This document shows positions 8,691 to 17,537 of a stretch of 64,000 nucleotides of DNA, piece by piece. Source of the DNA: an uncultured Lachnospiraceae bacterium (GTDB lineage: Bacteria > Bacillota > Clostridia > Lachnospirales > Lachnospiraceae); NCBI GenBank assembly GCA_944376125.1, contig CALWBQ010000016.1:62001-126000 (forward strand), read 5' to 3'. Made by a program: the position numbers and the translations under genes. Numbering within the stretch: the first letter of the stretch is position 1; every line of letters starts with the position of its first letter. The notes under the pieces were generated by a model. The model was not told where the DNA came from, ran no database searches, and saw only the letters and a program-made list of their open reading frames with translations.

Positions 8691-10649
8691 ATGAATACAA
8701 AACCGTTTATCAGTATCCGGATTAAAGTGCTGATCCTGCTGTTTTTCTGCATTATGGTTCCTTTTCTTTTTTACTGGTTCTACTCCTACCATTATATCCG
8801 CACCTCTTTAGACGAAGAATTTGTATCCCAAACGACAAACACCATGACTGCTGCCGGGAGCAGCATCTCCGACTATATCCGTCTGGCTGACTATACAGCT
8901 AGAGGGCTTTATTTTAATTCGGAGGTTATGGATATTCTATCCTCTGAAGAGCCAGAGTCCTCTGACTACCAAGTTCTCAAGACTGAATCCCGCATCTTTG
9001 ATTTTATGCAGATGCTTTATTCCAGTGTGCCGGAGGCTTCCCAAATTCATCTGTCTGCTTTTAACTTGAAAAAATCTCTTCTCCTCCAATCGGATATGCA
9101 GCGGTATGAAAAAGACCACATTTATTTGAACGCCGAGCGAATCTTTCCCTGTGAACCGTACCATTCTTATATTTCAGCGACCCATATGCAGTCGGATTAC
9201 AAATTTATCAATCTTTCTGAGCGGGCATTTAACCTGGTCTTCACCATTAATATGCCTATCTATCAGATTCCCTCTGTCACCAACATTCTGGGAGAAATCT
9301 CGATTGACATTCCCATCACTGCCCTGGACGAAATCTGCCGTCCTCTGTACCGGGAACAGGAAACCCTCTGTATCGTTGACGAAGATGGAAATTATATTTA
9401 CAGCAGCCAGGAAAATACTGCGGCAACTAAGGTCAAAGATCCTCTTATCCTTGATATTCTGAGTCTTGATCTGGCGTCCGGAAACGCCCACCTGGTGGAA
9501 TCCGGGACAGACAATATTGTAATCAGCAGCCGGATCCCTCTGGAGCCATCTGACTGGTATCTCATCAAAATTTCTCCCAAAAGTTTTGTATACGCCAAAG
9601 CCAGCCATTTTTTCAACCTGATGTTATACTCCTTTATTGCCGTAACTGCAGCGGAAATCCTGCTGATCTGCATCGCAGTTCTTTACATTACTGTTCCCCT
9701 TAAAAAGGCCACCGCATACGCTCAGGCTGTAACTGCCGGGAATTTAAACGCGAAAATGTCAGACTATATTGTATACCAACACAATGATGAGATTGGCAGC
9801 CTTCTCATTGCCATCCGCAAAATGATCCATTCCATCCAGAATTTCACCATCCGCCAGTACCAGTTGGAGCTGTCTAATCGAACCAGTGAGCTGAAGGCTC
9901 TGCAAGCTCAGATCAACCCTCATTTTATACACAATACTCTGCAGTGCCTGGCCACTAACGCTCTGGAAAGCGGAAATCTCCCTCTTTACCAGTCGATCAC
10001 GGCTTTGGGCCAGATGATGCACTATTCCATGGATACCCGGCAAAACCTGGTTCCCATTACGGACGCCCTGCGGTACATAGACCTGTACCTGCAGCTTCAG
10101 AAGATGCGTTTTCCCAGCACAATGATATCTGAATTCGATATTTCTGAGGATACCAAGCAGCTCTACATTCCAAAAATGACCCTGCAGCCCCTGGTGGAAA
10201 ACTCAATCCGCCACGGAAATCTTCTGAAAATTGAAAACAGCCGCCTGACTATCCGCACCCGTCTGGAAGGAAACATTCTCCATATTCAGGTGGAGGACAC
10301 CGGAAGCGGCATGACCTTTGAGCGCCTTTCAGAATTGAACGCTTCTTTGCAGAAGGTAAAAGCCTCTATGCCCTGCTCTAATACCAGAGAGTTCATGGCC
10401 GCCGGGATCGGCGAGCCCGCACCGGATCTGGAAAAGCTGCCCCGGCAGCGGGGACTGTCCCAAATCCGCGATGCCCAAAAGCAGCGCTTTGTCTCCAACA
10501 GCATCGGAGTCTCCAATGTCTATCAAAGGCTCCTTCTGTATTTTAAAAACCAATGCACCATGGAATATACCAGCAACCAGTCTTGCGGCACTACTGTCCG
10601 CATCCAGCTTGATTACCGGATGCTGGATCTGAAAGAACTATCAGAGTAA
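8691..10649 (+). CDS. YesM-family sensor histidine kinase
   Basis: 652 aa. The start chosen is the ATG 5 nt after AGGAGGGG; an upstream in-frame ATG at 8670 has no site. Topology: membrane helix at about 13-31, an extracytoplasmic sensor to about 310, a second helix near 312-335, a HAMP linker, then the His_kinase motif QINPHFIHN with phospho-acceptor His 411, and an HATPase domain (LVENSIRHG, EDTGSGM, a GVSNVYQRL box). This is the LytS/YesM class. It is followed 13 bp later by its response regulator and is divergent from the pectin operon, as yesM is in the B. subtilis rhamnogalacturonan locus. Likely senses extracellular pectin fragments. Confidence 0.93.
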   Translation: MNTKPFISIRIKVLILLFFCIMVPFLFYWFYSYHYIRTSLDEEFVSQTTNTMTAAGSSISDYIRLADYTARGLYFNSEVMDILSSEEPESSDYQVLKTESRIFDFMQMLYSSVPEASQIHLSAFNLKKSLLLQSDMQRYEKDHIYLNAERIFPCEPYHSYISATHMQSDYKFINLSERAFNLVFTINMPIYQIPSVTNILGEISIDIPITALDEICRPLYREQETLCIVDEDGNYIYSSQENTAATKVKDPLILDILSLDLASGNAHLVESGTDNIVISSRIPLEPSDWYLIKISPKSFVYAKASHFFNLMLYSFIAVTAAEILLICIAVLYITVPLKKATAYAQAVTAGNLNAKMSDYIVYQHNDEIGSLLIAIRKMIHSIQNFTIRQYQLELSNRTSELKALQAQINPHFIHNTLQCLATNALESGNLPLYQSITALGQMMHYSMDTRQNLVPITDALRYIDLYLQLQKMRFPSTMISEFDISEDTKQLYIPKMTLQPLVENSIRHGNLLKIENSRLTIRTRLEGNILHIQVEDTGSGMTFERLSELNASLQKVKASMPCSNTREFMAAGIGEPAPDLEKLPRQRGLSQIRDAQKQRFVSNSIGVSNVYQRLLLYFKNQCTMEYTSNQSCGTTVRIQLDYRMLDLKELSE

Positions 10650-10662
10650 CGGAGGATAACGA

Positions 10663-12285
10663 ATGAAAGCACTGATCGTAGATGATGAAGCCCATGTAAT
10701 CACAGCCGTCAAACTTCTAGTACCGTGGGCTGACTTTGGCATCACGGAGCTTCTGGAGGCTTCTACCCCACAGGATGCCATACGCCTTTTGGAACAGAAA
10801 CAGCCGGAAATCCTAATTACAGATATCGTAATGCAGGACCTCAGCGGAATCGATTTGATGGAATATATTACGAATTCCCCAATCCGCACCAAGGTAGTCG
10901 TCATCTCCGGCTACGACAATTTTGAATATGTTCGCAGCTCTCTGCGGAACGGAGGCGTGGACTATATCCTCAAACCGCTGGATCAGCACCAGCTTATCGC
11001 AGCAGTCCAAAAAGCGGTGGACGCCTGGAATCAAGAGCAGGCTCTTCTGCACACGGTGCAGACCCACAAGGACCAGATTCACTCTATGACCAATCTGTGC
11101 CGGGAAAATCTTCTCTCCAAGATGCTTGCAGGCCAAGAATTCCGTCAGTCCTACCGGGAACTGCTGCAGATCTGTCCCGAGCTGGGAGAACAAGCAGCCT
11201 TCGGGTTCGCCTACTGCAATCTTTCTCCCTTCCTGTCAGACCATTCATCGGGACAGAAAGACGAATATTCCCAATTCCGTGAGGCTCTGTCGGAATTTTT
11301 GTCTCAAAGCGGCTCCGGCTTTCTGGTTCCTTCCAACAATTCACGAGAAATTCTGCTCTTTTTCTCCTCTCTTCCTTCCGGCATCACAAAAAAACTGGAA
11401 GAATTGCTCACCTCTCTGGATGGCCGCTTTTCCTTTCCTACCGCAATGGGCTTCTCCTCCTCCAGTTCTTTTCCTAACCAGCTTATAGAGACATTAGAGG
11501 AAGCCCGGAATTCCTATGGTTTTCTCAATGCTGTCACTCTCAGGCCGTTCCTGTGCAGCCTTACCAGCCTCCCTCCAACGGTTTCCAGTGTCCCGCTGCC
11601 TCCCCGCAGCGAAACGAAGGACCGCGGCCTGCTCTCCTCCCTGCTTACAGGAAATGAAGCTCTGATCAACGAAGCGATTGAAGGATGGCTGGAGAGCCGA
11701 TTCCCGACTTCTTCCCCCTGTCTTTCCCATGTGCTTTCTGTCATTGAAGAAGAGCACCAGCTTTTTTCTGACTGGGTCAGCCTCTTTAAAAAGAGGCATG
11801 AAGGCTTTTCCCATCAGGAGGACTACCGCCTGCTCCGGCTCCCCGACATCAGCGATTCCGGTATGCACTTGTCCATGGCACGGTTCCGGCAGCGGATCTA
11901 TATGGACGTTTTCTTTTTGTACCAGGAGCTGAAAAATATCCATTCACCGGAATCCGATATGATTTACCAGGTTGCCCATTACCTTGAGCTGAACTATGAT
12001 CAGCCGTTCAGCCAGTTTTCCTGCGCCCAAATGTTTTTTGTTAATAAGGAATACCTGTGCCGCAAATTCAAGCAGACCTTCCATAAACCCATGATCACCT
12101 ATCTAAACGAGCTGCGGATCCGGCAGGCCAAACACCTTCTGGAAGATCCGGCCATACTGGTCCGGCAGATTGCCCACGATGTAGGGTTTGAAGATGAAAA
12201 ATATTTTTCCCGCCAATTTAAAAAAATCACCGGAATGACTCCCGGTGACTATCGGATCCTTCACCTGCAGAAAGGCGGGCTGTAG
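10663..12285 (+). CDS. YesN-family response regulator (REC plus AraC HTH)
   Basis: 540 aa. An N-terminal receiver domain shows the acidic pair DD at 7-8, phospho-acceptor Asp 54 (ITDIVMQD), Ser in VISGYD and Lys in LKPLD. A central region of about 280 residues of unknown fold links to a C-terminal AraC-type double helix-turn-helix (HDVGFEDEKYFSRQFK and TGMTPGDYR). GGAGG lies 7 nt before the ATG. It is co-transcribed with the histidine kinase and is the likely activator of the divergent pectin operon. Confidence 0.93.
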   Translation: MKALIVDDEAHVITAVKLLVPWADFGITELLEASTPQDAIRLLEQKQPEILITDIVMQDLSGIDLMEYITNSPIRTKVVVISGYDNFEYVRSSLRNGGVDYILKPLDQHQLIAAVQKAVDAWNQEQALLHTVQTHKDQIHSMTNLCRENLLSKMLAGQEFRQSYRELLQICPELGEQAAFGFAYCNLSPFLSDHSSGQKDEYSQFREALSEFLSQSGSGFLVPSNNSREILLFFSSLPSGITKKLEELLTSLDGRFSFPTAMGFSSSSSFPNQLIETLEEARNSYGFLNAVTLRPFLCSLTSLPPTVSSVPLPPRSETKDRGLLSSLLTGNEALINEAIEGWLESRFPTSSPCLSHVLSVIEEEHQLFSDWVSLFKKRHEGFSHQEDYRLLRLPDISDSGMHLSMARFRQRIYMDVFFLYQELKNIHSPESDMIYQVAHYLELNYDQPFSQFSCAQMFFVNKEYLCRKFKQTFHKPMITYLNELRIRQAKHLLEDPAILVRQIAHDVGFEDEKYFSRQFKKITGMTPGDYRILHLQKGGL

Positions 12286-12311
12286 ACATGCCTCATTTTC
12301 TGTATTACAAA

Positions 12312-12341
12312 GGCCCCGGACTCTCATATGAGTCCGGGGCC
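12312..12341. terminator. Hairpin terminator between the yesN-like gene and the tRNA genes
   Basis: GGCCCCGGACTC and GAGTCCGGGGCC form a perfect 12-bp stem around a 6-nt loop. It lies 26 bp after the response regulator stop and 7 bp from the 3' end of tRNA-Leu on the other strand, so it probably ends transcription from both sides. The T-tracts are short (TTTGTAAT on the minus strand). Confidence 0.7.
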
Positions 12342-12348
12342 TCTCTCC

Positions 12349-12434
12349 TGCCGCAGACCGGAATCGAACCGGTACGGGTATCACTACCCACGGGATTTTA
12401 AGTCCCGGGCGTCTGCCTGTTCCGCCACTACGGC
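12349..12434 (-). tRNA. tRNA-Leu (UAA)
   Basis: 86 nt on the minus strand. The acceptor stem GCCGTAG pairs with CTGCGGC, the anticodon loop CTTAAAA gives anticodon TAA, there is a long variable arm (TCCCGTGGGTAGTGATACCCG-like, class II tRNA), and the T arm carries GGTTCGATTCC. The CCA end is not encoded. It is 26 bp downstream of tRNA-Tyr in the same direction. Confidence 0.95.
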
Positions 12435-12460
12435 CTGTCTCAGCGGTATTTTCATACCAG

Positions 12461-12542
12461 TGGATGGAGGTGGATTCGAACCACCGAAGCGTGTCGCAAC
12501 AGATTTACAGTCTGCCCCCTTTGGCCACTCGGGAATCCATCC
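12461..12542 (-). tRNA. tRNA-Tyr (GUA)
   Basis: 82 nt on the minus strand. The acceptor stem GGATGGA pairs with TCCATCC; the anticodon stem-loop CAGACTGTAAATCTG gives GTA; the variable arm is long, as expected for bacterial tRNA-Tyr; the T loop is GGTTCGAATCC. CCA is not encoded. It is transcribed first, before tRNA-Leu. Confidence 0.95.
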
Positions 12543-12565
12543 AAATATCTTTAATAAGCGTGTTT

Positions 12566-12594
12566 ATTCTACCACAGCGCCGCCAGAAAATCAA
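12566..12594 (-). promoter_or_regulatory. Promoter of the tRNA-Tyr/tRNA-Leu unit
   Basis: On the minus strand, TTGATT then 17 nt then TAGAAT, ending 24 nt before the mature 5' end of tRNA-Tyr. The element is embedded in one arm of a 13-bp inverted repeat (GCGCCGCCAGAAA at 12577-12589 with its complement at 12611-12623) that may also end the upstream GH13 transcript. Confidence 0.65.
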
Positions 12595-12654
12595 GCATTT
12601 TTTCCTTGCCTTTCTGGCGGCGCAGCAGCGGCAGCCGGACGTTTGCATCTCTGC

Positions 12655-14841
12655 TTATGTCCACTTTCCTACACCGAAGAAATCTTCTGCCTTTGTAGTA
12701 TACAGGATACTGCTGACCGGAGGCATTACCGCTGTAATCTTTCCGTTTTTCACCGGAACTCTCAGTTTCCCCACATTGTATCCGTCTTCTGTCGTCATCA
12801 TAATCCGGCTCAGGCCGGTCTGATCTGTGATTCCCAGCTCCCATACCGGGATCTCAATCTCCCGCTCGGAATGGCTGTTATTTACAACCACTACACACTT
12901 ATACTCGCCATCCAGCCTTCCGTAGGCGATCACCTGATATCCAGCCAGGAGCGGTTTCAAAGCTCCCCGGTACAGTGCTGGTATCCGGTTGTGAATTCCG
13001 GCCATATACCTGTGGAATTCGATCAGCTCCAGATTCTCACGGCCCCACGGGTAGGTTCGCCTGTTATCCGGGTCTGTAAAGCCGCATACGCCTGCCTCAT
13101 CGCCATAGTAGATCGTAGGCGCACCGGGCCATGTCATCTGCACCATGACTGCTTCCCTCATCACGCCGTAGCTGATCCCCTCCGAGGCGGCCTCCGTCCC
13201 CAGGTCTCCCACTCTTCCAACCAGCTTATTAGTCCTGGTTAGGAAACGGGAATGGTCGTGATTTGACAGCTCATTCATGCTCACCAGAACTGAAGGCGTC
13301 TGCATTCTGCTCATATGGTAAATCATGGAAGAAAAGAAAGCGTCCCCATCTCCCAAAAGCGTACCGTTGTATTCATCGCTGTGTTTTTCCATCCCTGTCA
13401 GGAACCAGGTGAGAGGTTCCATAAAGGCGTCATAATTCATAACGGAGTCCCACTGGTCTCCCTTCAGCCATGCCGCAGGATCCCCATAATGTTCCGCCAG
13501 GATCAGAGCATCTGGGTTAGCCTCTTTTACCGCTTGCCGGAAGCGCTGCCAAAACCAGTGATTGTACTCGGCGCTGTGGCCCAGATCAGCCGCCACATCC
13601 AGCCGCCATCCATCCACACAGTACGGCTCTGAAACCCACTTTTTGGCAATATCCAGGATGTATCTTTCCAATTTGGCAGAGCCTTCGTAATTCAGCTTAG
13701 GCAGGGTATCATGGCCCCACCAGCCGTCATAGCTGGCATTGTACGGCCATTCCTCCGGACCGTCCTTATAAAAGTGAAAAAATGTATGGTAAGGGCTGTC
13801 CTCCGATATATAAGCGCCGGGCTCATAGCTGCCCTCCCGCTCATAGATCTGTTCCCGGTCCATCCATTTATTAAATGACCCGCAATGGTTAAAGACACCG
13901 TCGATAATGACCCGCATCCCTCTCCTGTGGATCTCCTGCACCAGTTTCAGGAAAAGGGCATCGCTGGCCTCCAGGTTTTCTCTAGAAGCTGTCCTGGTCA
14001 CATACCGCTGGGCTTCTGTATTGTCCTCCGCGCCGTCCTTGACCAGGCTCCCGTCATTTTCATCTTTCACAATGACACCCAGATGAGGATCAATATGCTC
14101 GTAATCCTGTGTATCATACTTATGGTTGGAAGGCGAAACGAAAAGAGGATTAAAATAGATTGCCCGCACCCCAAGGCTCTGGATATAATCCAGTTTGTCC
14201 AAAACCCCCTGGAGATCACCTCCATAGAATCTTCTTACGTCCATTGCCTCCGGCGGAGCGTACCAGTCCTTCACCTGGACAACCGGCTTCCCTATATAGA
14301 CGTACTCGTTTGTCAGTACATCGTTGGACTCATCGCCGTTGCAGAACCGGTCCACCACGATCTGGTACATCACTGCCCCCTTGGCCCATTCCGGTGTATG
14401 AAATCCCGGAGTGATGCAAAAGCCAAAGCACTCGTTATTGTCCAGTGTTGCTCCCAGCCGGTTGTAATAGCAGACTTCCCCGCCGGAAACCACCTGGAAA
14501 AAATACCGGACGGCATCACGGCCCACTTCAATACTCCCGCTGTAATAGTCAAACAAATCGTCACTTTCGACTTTCGGGATCTCTTTCATGGTATTCTTTC
14601 GGTGTATCCCGAGAAAAACATGATCCACATTGTCTTTCAGCGTTCGGAACCGAAGAAGAACACTCTCCCCGGGATCCGGTTCTTCCGGCCTCCGGTAATC
14701 CCGCGTCTCGGACGCGAACAAAGCCTCCCGATTCAATGGGATCTCCCGGACTGCTGATTTCCACTGGAGATTTCCCTTTTCATTCCCCATTCTGCTGCAG
14801 TCCATGCCATCTATCTTAATACAATCAAAATCCATATTCAT
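12655..14841 (-). CDS. Alpha-amylase family (GH13) neopullulanase/maltodextrinase-like enzyme
   Basis: 728 aa with no signal peptide. An N-terminal beta-sandwich of about 130 residues (CBM34-like) precedes the GH13 barrel. The four GH13 regions are visible: DGVFNHCG, DGWRLDVA (nucleophile Asp), LILAEHYGD (acid Glu) and NELSNHDHSR (third Asp). A C-terminal beta domain follows. It should hydrolyse maltodextrins, pullulan or cyclodextrins in the cytoplasm. AGAGGAA precedes the chosen ATG. It stands alone between the tRNA genes and ftsH; the fine specificity within GH13 cannot be settled by eye. Confidence 0.88.
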   Translation of the reverse strand: MNMDFDCIKIDGMDCSRMGNEKGNLQWKSAVREIPLNREALFASETRDYRRPEEPDPGESVLLRFRTLKDNVDHVFLGIHRKNTMKEIPKVESDDLFDYYSGSIEVGRDAVRYFFQVVSGGEVCYYNRLGATLDNNECFGFCITPGFHTPEWAKGAVMYQIVVDRFCNGDESNDVLTNEYVYIGKPVVQVKDWYAPPEAMDVRRFYGGDLQGVLDKLDYIQSLGVRAIYFNPLFVSPSNHKYDTQDYEHIDPHLGVIVKDENDGSLVKDGAEDNTEAQRYVTRTASRENLEASDALFLKLVQEIHRRGMRVIIDGVFNHCGSFNKWMDREQIYEREGSYEPGAYISEDSPYHTFFHFYKDGPEEWPYNASYDGWWGHDTLPKLNYEGSAKLERYILDIAKKWVSEPYCVDGWRLDVAADLGHSAEYNHWFWQRFRQAVKEANPDALILAEHYGDPAAWLKGDQWDSVMNYDAFMEPLTWFLTGMEKHSDEYNGTLLGDGDAFFSSMIYHMSRMQTPSVLVSMNELSNHDHSRFLTRTNKLVGRVGDLGTEAASEGISYGVMREAVMVQMTWPGAPTIYYGDEAGVCGFTDPDNRRTYPWGRENLELIEFHRYMAGIHNRIPALYRGALKPLLAGYQVIAYGRLDGEYKCVVVVNNSHSEREIEIPVWELGITDQTGLSRIMMTTEDGYNVGKLRVPVKNGKITAVMPPVSSILYTTKAEDFFGVGKWT

Positions 14842-14926
14842 ATAAAATTCCTCTAATTTCAGAATTTACTGCCTTGCGGTTCTGATATCATACTTATTGT
14901 AAATGATTTTTTTCGAATGTACAACT

Positions 14927-14953
14927 AAAAAAACGCCTCGAAAAATTAGGCGT
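14927..14953 (-). terminator. Small hairpin terminator, second of a tandem pair after ftsH
   Basis: On the minus strand ACGCCT and AGGCGT form a 6-bp stem followed by seven T residues. It lies about 50 bp beyond a stronger hairpin, so it may act as a back-up terminator for the ftsH operon. Confidence 0.5.
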
Positions 14954-14999
14954 ATTTCACATACTGTGCAGCCCGCCTGACACAGCGTTTACACAAAGT

Positions 15000-15029
15000 A
15001 AAAAGGCCAGCGGGGTAGCTGGCCTTTTT
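15000..15029 (-). terminator. Terminator of the tilS-hpt-ftsH operon
   Basis: AAAAAGGCCAGC and GCTGGCCTTTTT flank a 6-nt loop, giving a GC stem with A/T tails on both strands. It lies about 145 nt past the ftsH stop in the direction of ftsH transcription. Confidence 0.75.
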
Positions 15030-15173
15030 AGGAGAAGGTATTTCGTTTCTTATGGGGTGTAGCAAAAACTATATAATGTATTGGGGGGGGTTACGTCTAT
15101 TATAATAGCATAGGTTTCAAAAAAAGTGTGCACAAACTTCAATTTTATTTTCAACTTTTTTTGTATACAATTT

Positions 15174-16994
15174 CTAAATCGTCTCTTCCTTCGTAGCGTT
15201 GAACAGCGCCTCAAACTCCTCCTGACCGATCTTTTCCTTCTCAATCAGCAGTTTGCTGCAGGCGTGGAGGAAATTCATGTGCTCCATAATAATCGCCTTT
15301 GCATTGTCATAGCACTCGTCAATAATCCTCTTAATCTCACTGTCAATGACTGTAGCCACGGATTCCCCATAGCTCTTGGTATGAGCCAGATCCCGCCCGA
15401 TGAAAACCTCATCGCCGTCATTTCCGTAATCAATCATCCCTACTTTTTCTGACATGCCATACTGGGTCACCATTGCCCTGGCAATAGATGTCGCCTGCTT
15501 AATATCCTGGGAGGCCCCGGCCGTGATATCGTCAAAGATCAGCTCCTCCGCGATACGGCCGCCCAAAGATACCATGATTGTCTGAAGCATCCTCTTTTTG
15601 GTAATGTAAAGGTCATCTCTCTCCGGCAGGGGCATAGTGTATCCGCCTGCTCCATTGCCGGTAGGAATAATGGAGACTGTGTGGACCGGCCCCACCTCCT
15701 CCAGCAGGTGGAACAGAATGGCGTGGCCAGTCTCATGGTAAGCCGTAATCCTCTTATCTTTGTCAGAAACCACCTTGCTCTTCTTTTCCGCGCCGATACC
15801 TACTTTAATAAACGCACGGTCAATATCCGACTGGCGAATAAAGGTTCTCTCATCTCTCGCCGCCAGAATGGCTGCCTCATTCATCAGATTTTCCAGATCC
15901 GCACCTGTAAAACCGGCCGTTGTCTGGGCTACCCTGCGGAGATCCACATCATCCCCCAGAGGCTTCTCTTTCGAGTGAACCTTCAGAATTTCCTCCCGGC
16001 CTTTTACGTCGGGACGGCCCACCACCACTTTCCGGTCAAACCGTCCAGGACGGAGAATAGCCGGATCTAGGATATCCACCCGGTTGGTAGCGGCCATCAC
16101 AATAATGCCCTCATTAATGCCAAATCCATCCATCTCTACCAGCATCTGATTCAGAGTCTGCTCCCGCTCATCGTGGCCGCCTCCCATGCCGGTGCCTCTG
16201 CGCCGGGCCACCGCATCAATCTCATCGATAAACACGATGCAGGGTGCGTTTTTCTTGGCATTTTCGAATAAGTCGCGAACTCTGGAGGCGCCTACGCCTA
16301 CAAACATCTCCACAAAATCAGACCCCGATATTGAAAAGAATGGGACGCCTGCCTCCCCTGCCACAGCCTTGGCCAAAAGGGTCTTACCGGTTCCTGGCGG
16401 GCCTTCCAGAAGGAGCCCCTTGGGGATCCTGGCTCCCAAATTCGTGTATTTTCTGGGATTCTTCAGGAAGTCCACTACCTCTTCCAATTCTTCTTTCTCT
16501 TCGTCCAGACCCGCCACCATCTCGAAATTAACCTTATTGTCTCTGGTCATCCTGGCGCGGCTCTTTCCAAAATTCATCATCTTGGCATTGCTCCCGCCGG
16601 AAGCCGCCCGCATGTTCATAAAGTTGAACAGTACCATAATGATCACAGCGGAAAGCACGATAGGCAGAAAAATGGAGAGAACATAGTTTTCCTGAGGCAC
16701 ATCAAACAGCCTGTAGTCAATGCCCCTCTCTTCCAGCTCCTGTTCGATTTCCATGACATCGGAGACATAGACCGAGCTGGTGCCGCCTCCTCCGTAATAA
16801 AGCTCTACTTTTCCAGTGGGCGTCGCCTCATTTGGCCGGATCCATACCGCCTCAAAATTTCCGGCATCCAGGGCCTGGTAAAACTCCTGCATGCTGAGAG
16901 TGTCATTATTCCGCCCCGCGAAAGTAGTAATGACCAGCACCAAAAGCACAATAATCAGCACCAGACCGAAACCTCTATACTGCTGTTGTTTCAA
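15174..16994 (-). CDS. ftsH: ATP-dependent zinc metalloprotease FtsH
   Basis: 606 aa, starting at TTG with AAGGAGG 7 nt upstream. Two membrane helices (about 8-26 and 105-127) bracket an outer domain; then the AAA+ module with Walker A GPPGTGKT, Walker B FIDEID and the second region of homology, and the M41 protease with zinc motif HETGH (the usual second-position Ala replaced by Thr). It degrades misfolded and regulatory membrane proteins. The order tilS-hpt-ftsH matches Bacillus subtilis. Length is normal. Confidence 0.97.
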   Translation of the reverse strand: MKQQQYRGFGLVLIIVLLVLVITTFAGRNNDTLSMQEFYQALDAGNFEAVWIRPNEATPTGKVELYYGGGGTSSVYVSDVMEIEQELEERGIDYRLFDVPQENYVLSIFLPIVLSAVIIMVLFNFMNMRAASGGSNAKMMNFGKSRARMTRDNKVNFEMVAGLDEEKEELEEVVDFLKNPRKYTNLGARIPKGLLLEGPPGTGKTLLAKAVAGEAGVPFFSISGSDFVEMFVGVGASRVRDLFENAKKNAPCIVFIDEIDAVARRRGTGMGGGHDEREQTLNQMLVEMDGFGINEGIIVMAATNRVDILDPAILRPGRFDRKVVVGRPDVKGREEILKVHSKEKPLGDDVDLRRVAQTTAGFTGADLENLMNEAAILAARDERTFIRQSDIDRAFIKVGIGAEKKSKVVSDKDKRITAYHETGHAILFHLLEEVGPVHTVSIIPTGNGAGGYTMPLPERDDLYITKKRMLQTIMVSLGGRIAEELIFDDITAGASQDIKQATSIARAMVTQYGMSEKVGMIDYGNDGDEVFIGRDLAHTKSYGESVATVIDSEIKRIIDECYDNAKAIIMEHMNFLHACSKLLIEKEKIGQEEFEALFNATKEETI

Positions 16995-17006
16995 TGACTT
17001 GCCTCC

Positions 17007-17537
17007 TTACTGCTCCTGTTCTACGACACCGATATAAGGCAGATTCCTGTATTTCTGGTCGTAGTCCAGTCCATAGCCAACCACAAACTCGTCTGGGATG
17101 GTGAAGCAAGTGTAATCCACATGGACCTGCTTTTTCACCCTGCGCTCCGGCTTATCCAGCAGAGTGCACAGACGGATGCTGTTGGGATTTCTCTTTTCTA
17201 AAATTTCGATCAGATATGACAGAGTCCGGCCGGAATCAATGATATCCTCAACGATCAGCACATTTTTCCCTGCCAGCGGCTCATCCAGATCCTTAATAAT
17301 TTTCACAACGCCGCTGGACTCTGTTCCGCTCCCATAGCTGGAGACTGACATAAAGTCCAGGCTCACCGGGACTGTCAGCCGTTTGGACAGTTCACAGGTA
17401 AAAAATACGCCGCCCTTCAAAATACAGATCAGGTGAATTTCCTTTCCTGCATAGTCTTCATTGATGCGGGCTGCCACTTCATTGATCCTTGCGTTCACTT
17501 CATCCTCTGACAATAATACTCGAATCTTATCTGCCAT
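17007..17537 (-). CDS. hpt: Hypoxanthine phosphoribosyltransferase
   Basis: 176 aa. The PRPP-binding motif VLIVEDIIDSGRTL is intact, with an N-terminal ICILKGGVFF loop and the C-terminal PDEFVVGYGLDY that contacts the purine. It salvages hypoxanthine and guanine to IMP and GMP. The start (ATG, GGAGG 8 nt upstream) lies inside the end of tilS, an 11-bp overlap implying coupled translation. 12 bp separate it from ftsH. Confidence 0.96.
   Translation of the reverse strand: MADKIRVLLSEDEVNARINEVAARINEDYAGKEIHLICILKGGVFFTCELSKRLTVPVSLDFMSVSSYGSGTESSGVVKIIKDLDEPLAGKNVLIVEDIIDSGRTLSYLIEILEKRNPNSIRLCTLLDKPERRVKKQVHVDYTCFTIPDEFVVGYGLDYDQKYRNLPYIGVVEQEQ

Larger units (their letters stand above)
14842..15173. 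other. Gene-free gap between ftsH and the GH13 gene
   Basis: No coding sequence was seen. The gap holds two minus-strand terminators (listed separately), a run of eight G at about 15084-15091 and an AT-rich stretch just after the ftsH stop. A promoter for the GH13 gene must lie at the left end but no clear hexamer pair was found. Confidence 0.5.

Noticed and set aside
12328..13242. 304-aa plus-strand ORF over the two tRNA genes and GH13 end
   Set aside because: It reads through both tRNA genes and the antisense of an amylase; no domain was recognised.
13885..14757. 290-aa ORF antisense to the GH13 gene
   Set aside because: Opposite a gene with all four GH13 regions; composition is that of a shadow frame.
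15084..15091. Run of eight G after ftsH as a G-quadruplex
   Set aside because: A single G run cannot form an intramolecular quadruplex and no further runs lie nearby.
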